Source: Bryobacterales bacterium
GTDB lineage: Bacteria > Acidobacteriota > Terriglobia > Bryobacterales > Bryobacteraceae
NCBI GenBank assembly: GCA_026954325.1
Contig: JAIXKK010000083.1
Coordinates: 1-37,347, forward strand
Direction of reading: 5' to 3'
DNA: 37,347 nucleotides
The translations under genes were made by a program, and so were the position numbers. Below are positions 16,987 through 24,587 of this stretch, in pieces (the stretch's first letter is position 1; every line of letters begins with the position of its first letter). Below the pieces are notes generated by a model. The model saw only the letters and a list, made by a program, of their open reading frames with translations, ran no database searches and was not told where the DNA came from.

Positions 16987-19226
16987 TTAAGCCCCTTCCC
17001 TGCCCGCCCTGGCGAGCCAGTTCCGGAACATGGCGGCGAAATCCTGGGCGTCCTTGGCGGAGCGCAGTTCCTCGACGGTGTATTTCATCTTTCGGCGCCA
17101 GTTGGGGTACTGCCACGTGCTGGCGGGCAGGTTCTGCTGCTCGGTTTCCTTGGTCAGATCTTCCTGGTTGAGGACCATCAGCATGGAGGGAGTCTGGACC
17201 AGGAACCCGATGATGGCGTTGTGGAGTTCGCCGGCGAGTTCCGGGACTTGATTCACGGTTTTCGGGAACCAATCCGGCAGCAGGCGGAGATCGTGCAGCA
17301 TATCCAGCATCTGCTGTTTGTCGGCGGCGCGCTCGGCATGTTGGCGGCTGCATGCCTGCTCATCTGACAGGCCGGCATCGCGGCGGGCCTCGATGTCGCG
17401 GCCGGTCCAGAAGCCGGCGAGCGTGGGAAGATCGTGAGTGGTGGAGGCGACCAGGGACTGGCGGGCGTATTCCTCGGGGCGGTAAAATCCGCCGGAGTTG
17501 TCTTTTTCGAAGTAGAAGACTTTGTAGCTGAGAATCCGCGCTTGCTCCAGCGCCTCGCGGACATGGTCAGTGACGGTGCCGAGATCCTCTCCTACGATGA
17601 GAAATTTACCGCGAACGCTTTCGAGGGCGAGGATGCGGAGGAGGTCTTTGTAAGAATCCTGAACGTAGGCCCCGTGTTTGGCGGTCATGCCATCGGGGAT
17701 CCAATAGAGCCGGAAAAGCCGCATGACATGGTCGATTCGCAAGGCGCCGCCCTGGCGGCTGTTGGCGCGGATGGTGTCGATGAACAGGCGGTAGCCGTCA
17801 TCGTGATGCTGGACGGTATTGGGTGGGGGGAAAGCCCAATCCTGCCCGTCCGGGGCAAAACCGTCGGGCGGAGAGCCGACGCGGCATCCGGAGACAAAGA
17901 ACGGGCGGTAGGCCCAGAGGTCAGCGCCGCATTTATCGGTGGCGAGCGCCATGTCATGGTAGAGGCCGATGGGGAGTCCCAGGGAGTCCGATTTGTCCTG
18001 CACGGCCTGAAGCTGCTCGTCGATGAGCCATTGAAGAAACTTGTGGAACAGGATCTGGCGGAAATGCTGTTGTTGGAAGGCGGCGACTTCCGGAGAGGTG
18101 GGATCCTGGTAGGGCTGAGGCCAATCGGGCCAGACCCAGAGATCGCGATTGCGCCGGTGGAGATGATCCCAGAGGGCGCAATACGTGGCGAATCCGTCAA
18201 GGCGGCTGCCTTGTTCCTGGACGAAGTGCTGAAAAGACTGGGCGCGCGCGGAATCCGGATGGCGGAGAAACTCCCGGAAAACAAGTTGGAGGAAGAAACG
18301 CTTCAGGCGCCAGACGCGTTCGTATTCGACGAAAGGCGCGTCGCGCAATTCGGTGAGCCGGCGGCGAACGGATTCTGAAGCGGCGAGCTTTTGGGCGATG
18401 GAAGAGGACGGGAATTCGGCCACACGCTCCACGTCGATGTAGAGGGATTGCGGAAGAGGGCCGAATTGGGAAGGTAAGGACTGGTGTTGTAGGGCTGCCG
18501 GTTCTCGATGGCGTGCAGCGGGTTGAGCGCAAGGAAGCTGCCATGCAGGTCTTCCTTGAGCCAGGAAAGGAGATGTTCGAGATCAGTGAAGTCGCCGCAT
18601 CCCCAGTTGCGTTGGGAGCGCACGCCGTAAAGGCTGACGGCAACCCCGGCGAGACGTCCGCCTGCTTCCAAGGCATGGGGCAGCCATGCGCGATCGGGCG
18701 CCACGATGAGACGGGACTCATGGTGGGCCTGCCCTTCCATGGCGGTGCGTACCCGATAGTAACCAAGAGGAAGAGGCCCGTTTGGCCAGGGGTAGGTTTT
18801 TTCGACGTACCTTCTGCCGGCGATGGTTGTTTCGCCGGACTGTGGCAATCCGGCAAGATCGACGCTCTTATTCGTCTCTGCTCCTATTTCGGAGATTACG
18901 GTAAGGTGGAGCTTGTGGCCGGAGAGTTCGAGGGGAACACGAAGAGGCAGCGACAGAGGCGTTTCGCCGGACACGACGAGGCACATCGGCAACGGATGGC
19001 CCCACTGCTGAAGGCTGCGGGCTTCAAGAGCCTGCCGGAGTTGGGACGTGGAGTCGCAGGCAACGCCCAGGGAACGGAGAATCGCCTGCTTGACGGCGGG
19101 ATCGGGAACATGATGATTGCCCCAGATGTCCCAGAATTCGGGCTCGATATGCCATTCGATGGCTGCCTGATCGAGCAGTTTGGCGTAGTCGCCGGGTTCG
19201 AGCACTTCCTCAGGTTGGGTTGACAT
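16987..19226 (-). pseudogene. malQ: 4-alpha-glucanotransferase (GH77, amylomaltase) with a one-base frameshift
   Basis: Encodes a disproportionating enzyme that transfers alpha-1,4-glucan chains in maltodextrin and glycogen metabolism. The reading frame from the ATG at 19226 runs about 260 codons through the N-terminal domains (SQRNWGCGDFTDLEHLL, LNPLHAIENRQPYNTSPYLPNS) and goes out of frame at about 18445. The rest of the enzyme continues in another frame to 16987. In that second part the GH77 catalytic residues are intact: nucleophile Asp in LRIDHVMRLFRLYWIP, acid/base Glu in VGEDLGTV, and Asp in THDLPTL. One additional C in the sense strand restores NPLYIDVERV and joins the two parts into one protein of about 745 residues, of the long E. 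coli type. It is either a recent pseudogene, a sequencing error in a short run, or, less likely, a recoding site. Confidence 0.88.
18444..18446 (-). other. Frameshift position in malQ
   Basis: On the sense strand the sequence reads AATCCCTCTACATCGACGTG. Read in the N-terminal frame it gives NPSTSTW, which is not family-like. With one more C in the CCC run it gives NPLYIDVERVAEF, which matches the GH77 consensus after SPYLPNSALFRNP. The lesion is therefore the loss of one base in or beside the CCC run (GGG on the plus strand). The open frames overlap by about 130 bases around this point, and no stop codon intervenes close by. Confidence 0.8.
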
Positions 19227-19257
19227 TCACAAATTCCGATTCTACCTGTTTCCGTGG

Positions 19258-19275
19258 GATAATCATGACAAAGGA
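19258..19275 (+). promoter_or_regulatory. Candidate nuoB -10 box and ribosome site
   Basis: GATAAT (19258-19263) precedes AAGGA (19271-19275), eight bases before the ATG at 19283. A perfect TTGACA at 19220-19225 overlaps the malQ start codon, but it is 32 bases from GATAAT; its best-spaced partner (TACCTG at 19243) is poor. malQ and nuoB diverge across 56 bp. The minus-strand TAGAAT at 19244-19239 could serve malQ. Confidence 0.35.
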
Positions 19276-19282
19276 ATAGACG

Positions 19283-19843
19283 ATGCAAGGTATGTCCGCG
19301 GAAAACAAGTTGAATCTGACGGGTCCGGAGGATCTCTTCGCGCGTCTGGATAACGAGGATTTTCAGCATCTTTCGCGGAGCGTGATCACGACGACGCTGG
19401 ACAAGGTGGTGAACTGGGGACGCAAGAACTCGATCTGGCCGATGACGTTCGGGTTGGCATGCTGTGCGATTGAAATGATGGCGATGAGCGCGTCGCGGTT
19501 TGACATCTCGCGGTTTGGGGCGGAGGTGTTCCGGGGGTCGCCGCGCCAGAGCGACTGCATGATCATAGCGGGACGCGTTTCGCGGAAGATGGCTCCCGTG
19601 ATCCGGCAGCTTTACCAGCAGATGCCCGAACCGAAGTGGGTGATCTCGATGGGGGCGTGCGCAACCTCGACGGGGGTTTTCAGCAACTACGCTCTGGTGC
19701 CTGTGAACCAGGTGATTCCGGTGGATGTGTATGTTCCGGGCTGCCCGCCCCGGCCGGAGCAGTTGATCTACGGAATCATGCTGCTGCAAAAGAAGATTGA
19801 GCAGGAGCAGGGAAGCGTGCTGAAAGCTCTTAACCTGGCCTAA
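19283..19843 (+). CDS. nuoB: NADH-quinone oxidoreductase subunit B (solitary copy)
   Basis: Subunit of respiratory complex I that holds iron-sulfur cluster N2 at the quinone site. The 186-residue product has all four expected ligands: Cys60-Cys61 in [11 protein letters not shown], Cys126 in [10 protein letters not shown], and Cys154 in [34 protein letters not shown] is typical. Differences: Cys92 where the family usually has Leu (SDCM), and the [14 protein letters not shown] loop appears one residue shorter than in common NuoB proteins. No nuoA, nuoC or nuoD is adjacent; the neighbours are malQ and flaG. The gene may be a second copy or a displaced member of the main operon. Confidence 0.92.
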   Translation: MQGMSAENKLNLTGPEDLFARLDNEDFQHLSRSVITTTLDKVVNWGRKNSIWPMTFGLACCAIEMMAMSASRFDISRFGAEVFRGSPRQSDCMIIAGRVSRKMAPVIRQLYQQMPEPKWVISMGACATSTGVFSNYALVPVNQVIPVDVYVPGCPPRPEQLIYGIMLLQKKIEQEQGSVLKALNLA

Positions 19844-19857
19844 GGTTGATCTCGATT

Positions 19858-19884
19858 CACAGTCTCAGCGAGTCTGTCCGATGA
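19858..19884 (+). promoter_or_regulatory. Candidate sigma-28 (FliA) promoter for flaG-fliS
   Basis: CACAGTCT (19858-19865), an 11-bp spacer, then TCCGATGA (19877-19884). Against the known FliA consensus TAAAGTTT-N11-GCCGATAA, five of eight bases match in the -35 and six of eight in the -10, with exact spacing. Transcription would start near 19891, about 34 bases before the flaG ATG. The same TCCGATGAG core recurs at 25391. FliA itself is encoded at 35770. Confidence 0.5.
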
Positions 19885-19891
19885 GAGAACT

Positions 19892-19913
19892 AGAGGAGGC
19901 AAGGGCCTCCTTT
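19892..19913 (+). promoter_or_regulatory. Hairpin between nuoB and flaG
   Basis: AGAGGAGGC-AAGG-GCCTCCTTT forms a nine-base-pair stem (one G-T pair) with a four-base loop. It directly abuts the flaG ribosome site (GGAG at 19914-19917). If the sigma-28 promoter is real, the hairpin starts at the 5-prime end of the flaG message and could protect it or modulate translation. It could also act as a weak terminator for nuoB, but the T-run is only three bases and lies in the stem. Confidence 0.45.
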
Positions 19914-19924
19914 GGAGAGAACCT

Positions 19925-20209
19925 ATGGACAGTGGATCAATCAGTCCTGTAGTCACGTCCCTGGCGGCGGCCGCCTCGAACAATCCGAAGCCCAGCGAGC
20001 GAATGACGGAGCACCGTGAACTGATTCAGGCTGTGCGCGCGTTGAATGGAGCGGAAGTGTTCGGCCAGAATGAAGAGCTTACGTTCCAGCTTGATCGTGA
20101 CACGCACAGACCCGTGCTGCGGATCGTGGACCGGAAGACGGGCGAAGTGCTGAAGCAGGTTCCCCCGGAGAGCGTGCTGCGATGGGCGCGGCGGCTGAAC
20201 ACACCCTGA
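19925..20209 (+). CDS. flaG: FlaG-family flagellar protein
   Basis: A 94-residue protein with the FlaG core LTFQLDRDTHRPVLRIVDRKTGEVLKQVPPESVLRWARRL at the C-terminus. The N-terminal 45 residues are variable and polar, as is usual. FlaG proteins affect filament length and usually sit beside fliD and fliS. Here fliS follows but fliD and flagellin genes are absent from the window. The ribosome site is GGAG seven bases before the ATG. A candidate sigma-28 promoter and a hairpin precede it, which fits a late flagellar gene. Confidence 0.88.
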   Translation: MDSGSISPVVTSLAAAASNNPKPSERMTEHRELIQAVRALNGAEVFGQNEELTFQLDRDTHRPVLRIVDRKTGEVLKQVPPESVLRWARRLNTP

Positions 20210-20271
20210 ACGAGAGTGACTTCCGGAGTTCGGGCAGAAGGAGACAGGGATTGCGGATCGGTGGGTGCACT

Positions 20272-20703
20272 ATGTCTTATAACAGTCCGTATGAGAATTA
20301 CGTTGAGTTGAAGGTTCTGTCGGCCAGTCCGTTGGAACTGGTGACCATGTTGTATCGGGCTGCGATTGACTCGATCGAGGAGGCAAGGCGAGGTCTAGCC
20401 ACGGGAGAGAGCAAACGCCGCGCGGGATCGGTGGCGAGGGCATGCGACGTCATTGTCGAGTTGACACAGTCACTCAACCATGAGCAAGGCGGGGAACTGT
20501 CTCGCAACCTCCTGGAATTGTATGACTACATACTCCGCCGGATTCATGAGAGCAACCGGGAGGGGGATGATGCCGGGTTCCGGGAGGCTATCCAGTTGTT
20601 GTCGACACTGCTCGAGGGCTGGCAATCGATCGAGAGTTCCATGGATGCGACGGCCGCGAAAGTTCTAGAGCGCGAACATCAGCCGCTTCAGTGTTCGTTT
20701 TGA
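20272..20703 (+). CDS. fliS: Flagellin export chaperone
   Basis: Cytoplasmic chaperone that binds flagellin and prevents early polymerisation before export. The start at 20272 gives 143 residues with the FliS pattern: NSPYENYVELKVLSASPLELVTMLYRAAIDSIEEA at the N-terminus, then RACDVIVELTQSLNHEQGGELSRNLLELYDYILRRIHESN. The frame is open upstream to 20182, but that part overlaps flaG and is not FliS-like. It lies 62 bp after flaG and converges with flgJ, the two coding ends overlapping by 16 bp (20688-20703). Confidence 0.93.
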   Translation: MSYNSPYENYVELKVLSASPLELVTMLYRAAIDSIEEARRGLATGESKRRAGSVARACDVIVELTQSLNHEQGGELSRNLLELYDYILRRIHESNREGDDAGFREAIQLLSTLLEGWQSIESSMDATAAKVLEREHQPLQCSF

Positions 20704-21083
20704 GCATGGGGCGAACGCACGGCCGGAAACGCACGTTCGCCGGGGGCTCCTGATTGCCGGGAATCGGGACGAGTGTTGCCGGAAGGGCCACTGGACATAC
20801 CGTAGTGGGCGGCAAACTGGCCGGCCACGAGTTTGGCCAGACCGAGTCCTCCACCCTTTGCTATGTCGTTGGCGAGATATTCCTCGGCAACATCCATCAT
20901 CGTGGAACCTGCCTGGCCGTCCTCGCCTCCCAGCGCTCCCTGGCTGGCCTCCCGCACCGATTTCAAGAGGTTGCCAATGAACAAGGCCTCGAACGAGGCG
21001 GCGGCGTCTTCGATGCCTTTCGGACGATCGGTAGGGCCATAGTCCTGCGCGGCGTTTGTTCCGGAAATTCCGTTTGCTTTCAT
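20688..21083 (-). CDS. flgJ: Flagellar rod-binding/rod-cap protein, single-domain FlgJ
   Basis: A 131-residue protein equal to the N-terminal half of enterobacterial FlgJ, with no muramidase domain. The signature is AAASFEALFIGNLLKSVREAS, followed by GSTMMDVAEEYLANDIAKGGGLGLAKLV. It is expected to cap the growing rod in the periplasm. A separate wall hydrolase must open the peptidoglycan and is not seen here. GGAGG inside the end of flgI serves as its ribosome site, and the flgI stop lies two bases before its ATG. It is the last gene of the flgF-G-A-H-I-J run. Confidence 0.92.
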   Translation of the reverse strand: MKANGISGTNAAQDYGPTDRPKGIEDAAASFEALFIGNLLKSVREASQGALGGEDGQAGSTMMDVAEEYLANDIAKGGGLGLAKLVAGQFAAHYGMSSGPSGNTRPDSRQSGAPGERAFPAVRSPHAQNEH

Positions 21084-21085
21084 CG

Positions 21086-22180
21086 CTAAATTACCTCCAA
21101 CTCCGCCTCGATTGCGCCGGCCTCCTTGAGATTTTGGAGAATCGCGATGATGTCGCGCGGCGTGGACCCGATCGCGGTCAACGCTTTGACCAGATCCTCA
21201 ACTGTGGCGCCGCTCTTTAGCAGGACGCTCTTTGCCTTCTCTTCTTTCGCCTGTACCCCAACTTGGGGCGTGACGGCTGTGTTGCCGCTCGACAGCGGCG
21301 GGGGCTGTGAGACGTCAAACGTGGTTTGGATCTCGACGCTCAGCGCGCCATGCAGAATGGCCACGGGCGCGACTTTGACTTCCTTGCCGAGGACGATGGT
21401 TCCGGTGCGTTCGTTGATAATGATGCGGGATCCGCGGTCCGCCTCGACGACGAGACTCTCCACATCGCTGACAAACTGTACCGGCCGTGTGGAGTAGCGA
21501 GATGGGGAGTCCACGATAATGACGGCGGAGTTCTCGGCTCTCGCTACCGCTGGCCCTCCCATGGAGAAGCGCCGGTTGATCGCATCGGCTACGCGCGCGG
21601 CGGTAGTGAAGTCGGGATTGCGAAGTTGAAGCCGCATCCTTCCGCCGGGAAGCGTCGAGGGGGCGGCCTTCTCAATGATGGCTCCATTGGGGATCCTGCC
21701 GGCCGTCGGATGATTGACGGTTTGGGAATTTCCACCGCGGCCGGCAACGAATCCGCCGGTGACCACGGGGCCTTGGGCAACTGCAAATGTTTGTCCATCG
21801 GCCGCCCTTAACGGGGTGAGCAAAAGGAGTCCGCCCTGCAGGTTTGGGGCATCTCCGACGGCCGCGACATTGACGTCGATCCGCGTGCCCGGCTGCCCGA
21901 AGGGCGGCAGTGTCGCCGTCACCATCACGGCAGCGGTGTTCTTCACCTGAATCGCCAGGGGATTCACGGTAACGCCCATCTTCTCGAGCATGTTCGTCAG
22001 TGATTGGGCGGAGAAGATCGTTTGACGCTTGTCACCGGTTCCATTTAACCCCACCACGAGACCATAACCGACAAGCTGGTTATCTCTCACGCCCTCCCAG
22101 GAGGCGAGGTCCTTCAAACGGGCGGCCGGAAGCGCGAACGGCTGTAGCAATAGCAGTGCGGCAAGGATGAGTGTGCTCAT
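21086..22180 (-). CDS. flgI: Flagellar P-ring protein
   Basis: Forms the periplasmic P-ring around the rod. The 364-residue length is typical. A signal peptide (MSTLILAALLLLQPFALPAA) is followed by the highly conserved RLKDLASWEGVRDNQLVGYGLVVGLNGTGD and by QSLTNMLEKMGVTVNP. The C-terminal block VEDLVKALTAIGSTPRDIIAILQNLKEAGAIEAELEVI is characteristic. Together with flgH it indicates a Gram-negative envelope with a cell wall and outer membrane. It starts 6 bp after flgH. Confidence 0.97.
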   Translation of the reverse strand: MSTLILAALLLLQPFALPAARLKDLASWEGVRDNQLVGYGLVVGLNGTGDKRQTIFSAQSLTNMLEKMGVTVNPLAIQVKNTAAVMVTATLPPFGQPGTRIDVNVAAVGDAPNLQGGLLLLTPLRAADGQTFAVAQGPVVTGGFVAGRGGNSQTVNHPTAGRIPNGAIIEKAAPSTLPGGRMRLQLRNPDFTTAARVADAINRRFSMGGPAVARAENSAVIIVDSPSRYSTRPVQFVSDVESLVVEADRGSRIIINERTGTIVLGKEVKVAPVAILHGALSVEIQTTFDVSQPPPLSSGNTAVTPQVGVQAKEEKAKSVLLKSGATVEDLVKALTAIGSTPRDIIAILQNLKEAGAIEAELEVI

Positions 22181-22186
22181 GGCGTC

Positions 22187-22888
22187 TCAGAAGGGAAGTA
22201 GTCCTTGTAGAACACGGTAAAGAATGAACGGGCGGCGGATGGCGTCACCTACAACGCCTTTTCCGTTGATGCGGACCTCCAGTTGGGCGAGTCTGTTGGA
22301 GGCGATCGTATTGCCCTGGCTGAGATCCTGAGGACGGCATACGCCTCTGACGATCACGGTCTGCCGCTCGGAATTGACGGCGATATCCTTGATTCCTTCA
22401 AGCACAAGGTAGCCGTTGGGCAGGACGTGAATCACTCGGGCGGCAAGCGAGGTGGTGAGCTGAGTAGAGCGGCTGGTCTGGCCCTGACTGTCGAGTTTGG
22501 AACTTCCTCCAAAGGTGGCGAGGTTCGCCAGCGGTCCGGCTGCCGGCAACGTGCCGGCAAGCGAGGTAATGGAGTTCTGCGAACTCGATTTTCTAGAAGA
22601 ACTGGTCAGGCCCTTGGCGATCGCCGACGCGCTGTCGCTGACAATGATCATCACCATGTCGTCCACCTGGTAGGCCCGCGGGTCGCGCACAAGATCGCCG
22701 AGCCGGGTTCCGCCTCCATAGAGAGAGCCCGGGGACGCGCCGTATCCACCGGCGGAAGCCGCATGTTCGCTGGCGGCATTGACATAGTGGTCAATCCCGG
22801 AGGGTTGTTCCGGAGCCCGTTTTCGCCATCCTGCCTGAACGCAGAGGGGCGCCATCATCAGAAGCGTTGTCACTCGTCTGTTTATCAC
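22187..22888 (-). CDS. flgH: Flagellar L-ring protein
   Basis: Outer-membrane L-ring subunit. GTG at 22888 is chosen because GGAGG lies six bases upstream on the minus strand; the longer TTG start at 22903 would begin before that site. The product is 233 residues. After a short basic and hydrophobic leader (INRRVTTLLMMAPLC), it has SLYGGGTRLGDLVRDPRAYQVDDMVMIIVSDSASA, the FlgH hallmark, and RVIHVLPNGYLVLEGIKDI. The Cys in APLC is at the right place for a lipoprotein, but the preceding residues are a poor lipobox, so lipidation is uncertain. Its first 98 bases overlap the end of flgA. Confidence 0.93.
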   Translation of the reverse strand: MINRRVTTLLMMAPLCVQAGWRKRAPEQPSGIDHYVNAASEHAASAGGYGASPGSLYGGGTRLGDLVRDPRAYQVDDMVMIIVSDSASAIAKGLTSSSRKSSSQNSITSLAGTLPAAGPLANLATFGGSSKLDSQGQTSRSTQLTTSLAARVIHVLPNGYLVLEGIKDIAVNSERQTVIVRGVCRPQDLSQGNTIASNRLAQLEVRINGKGVVGDAIRRPFILYRVLQGLLPF

Positions 22889-23774
22889 TTTCAGCCTCCA
22901 CAATCACCAATCCGTGTTCCTGAATCCGGCCGCGAAACCGTCTTCCGCCCTTTGCCGGCTTCAGCCAGATGAATTCGCCGTCCCTGCCTCCGGTTTCGGC
23001 GATCGCCGGCAATCGAAGCCGAATGCCCGCATGATCCACCTCGGCGGTCACCGCGTCCCCGCCTTCGACCGTGCGCCGTTTCTTGAGCACGGAAGCAAGC
23101 AGCGGTTCTCCAGCGGCGACTCTGCGTCTGACGGTTTGCCCCAAGGCCTGGCCGGCATCCGCAAAGGTGATTTGCAATGGAAAGATCCGCTGGCGTGACA
23201 CCATGATGTCCTCCCGTGCCAGGGGCTTACCGGGTATCAGGTCGCGGGCGGCAACCGGGAGATCGCGCTCCGCATGTATCCTCAACCGGACCCAGACAGG
23301 CGTGGTTCGCCGGTCATCGCTCAGTACTCGCCCCCGCCAGAGCACCGCCCGGTCCGGCCTTGCGGAAGGGGGCGCCATCAAGCCGCTCCTGAGAAACTGG
23401 AGTTGCCCTTCCGGCAGGGGGTAGCGGCTGAAGTCCAGTATCTCGACGGACACCGTATCATCCTGAATTGCCTTTCGAAGGCATTCCCGCAGCAGACTTT
23501 CGTCGAGATGCCGGGCCGCGCGCTCGACGCAGATTCCCTGGGGGGGAATTCGCATTTCAGCGGGACGGACACCGGACAGCCGGGTGAGTTCTTCTGCGCC
23601 GATCCACCTCCTGGCGCCGGCAACAGGAGCGCGCATCAGTGGGCGGCCGGCCGCCTGCGTGGAGGCGCCGCCAAGAACGGATTCGAGATCGGAATCCAGT
23701 ATGGAATCGCCCTGCACGAGCACGCAGGAGCCTTCGGCCACGGCCACGAGGAATACAAGGTAGAGTACCATCAT
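22791..23774 (-). CDS. flgA: Flagellar P-ring assembly chaperone
   Basis: Periplasmic chaperone for P-ring assembly. The 327-residue product has a signal-like start (MMVLYLVFLVAVAEGSCVLV), a divergent middle, and a C-terminal SAF domain: DLIPGKPLAREDIMVSRQRIFPL, RRRVAAGEPLLASVL and GGRRFRGRIQEHGLVIVEAE. The last 30 or so residues (SDKQTSDNASDDGAP...) are hydrophilic, lie beyond the SAF domain, and are encoded in the overlap with flgH. The start overlaps the flgG stop by ATGA. It is longer than the E. coli protein (about 220 residues), mainly through its N-terminal half. Confidence 0.88.
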   Translation of the reverse strand: MMVLYLVFLVAVAEGSCVLVQGDSILDSDLESVLGGASTQAAGRPLMRAPVAGARRWIGAEELTRLSGVRPAEMRIPPQGICVERAARHLDESLLRECLRKAIQDDTVSVEILDFSRYPLPEGQLQFLRSGLMAPPSARPDRAVLWRGRVLSDDRRTTPVWVRLRIHAERDLPVAARDLIPGKPLAREDIMVSRQRIFPLQITFADAGQALGQTVRRRVAAGEPLLASVLKKRRTVEGGDAVTAEVDHAGIRLRLPAIAETGGRDGEFIWLKPAKGGRRFRGRIQEHGLVIVEAESDKQTSDNASDDGAPLRSGRMAKTGSGTTLRD

Positions 23775-24562
23775 CGCGTCATGTTATTCACTTGCTGATA
23801 CATCTCATCGGAAGCGCGCACCACCTTGGAGTTCGCCTCATAGGCCCGCTGACTCACGATCAGGTTGATGAACTCTTCCACCACGCTGACATTTGATTGC
23901 TCGAGGTATCCCTGCTGCAGGGTGCCGAGACCTTCCTGTCCCCCGGGATTACCCAGAGCCGGCTCGCCGGAAGCGTCCGTGGGCGCGAAGAGATTCTTAC
24001 CAAGACTGTTCAGCCCCGCGGGATTGGAGAAGTTAGCCAGTTGAATCTGGCCTGCTTGCTGTACCGCGGTCTGACCCGGCAAAGAGTAGCTGACGGTGCC
24101 GTCGGACGCAATCGTGATGGATTGCGCCTCTGGCGGCAGCGTGATCTGCGGCTCGAGGGGATCCCCATCGGAAGTAACGACGTTACCGTCGCGGTCGAGA
24201 TGAAACTCGCCGCTTCTGGTGTAGGCCAGTTCACCGCTCGGACGGCGGATCTGGAAAAAGCCCTTTCCTTGAATCACGAGGTCCAGGGGGTTGTCGGTGG
24301 AAGCGAAATTTCCCTGGGTGAATAGAATTTCGTTGGCCGCGGGTCTTGTACCAAGCCCTACCTGTAGTCCGCTGGGCACAACGGTTTGCGCGCCCGCGGC
24401 GGCGCCCGGCTGGACCAGGCTCTGGTAGAGCAGGTCTTGAAACTGCGCCCGGCGCATCTTAAAACCCACCGTATTGGCATTCGCCAAATTGTGGGCAATA
24501 TTGTCCACGTTCATCTGCTGCGCCACCATGCCGCTGCCGGCGCTGTAAAGAGACCGTATCAT
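23771..24562 (-). CDS. flgG: Flagellar distal rod protein
   Basis: Distal rod subunit exported through the flagellar type III system. The 263-residue length and motifs match: MIRSLYSAGSGMVAQQMNVDNIAHNLANANTVGFK at the N-terminus (rod/hook D0 helix with the NxANxxT pattern), FTQGNFASTDNPLDLVIQGKGFFQI, and the C-terminal D0 helix SNVSVVEEFINLIVSQRAYEANSKVVRASDEMYQ. AAGGA precedes the ATG. It lies 25 bp after flgF and overlaps flgA by four bases. Confidence 0.97.
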   Translation of the reverse strand: MIRSLYSAGSGMVAQQMNVDNIAHNLANANTVGFKMRRAQFQDLLYQSLVQPGAAAGAQTVVPSGLQVGLGTRPAANEILFTQGNFASTDNPLDLVIQGKGFFQIRRPSGELAYTRSGEFHLDRDGNVVTSDGDPLEPQITLPPEAQSITIASDGTVSYSLPGQTAVQQAGQIQLANFSNPAGLNSLGKNLFAPTDASGEPALGNPGGQEGLGTLQQGYLEQSNVSVVEEFINLIVSQRAYEANSKVVRASDEMYQQVNNMTR

Positions 24563-24587
24563 CGTTATTCCTTTCTCTCTTCGTGAT

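Noticed and set aside
16838..17353. Upstream extension of the hydrolase reading frame
   Set aside because: It overlaps the malQ 3-prime end, and the signal peptide begins at the ATG at 16837, so the extension is not coding.
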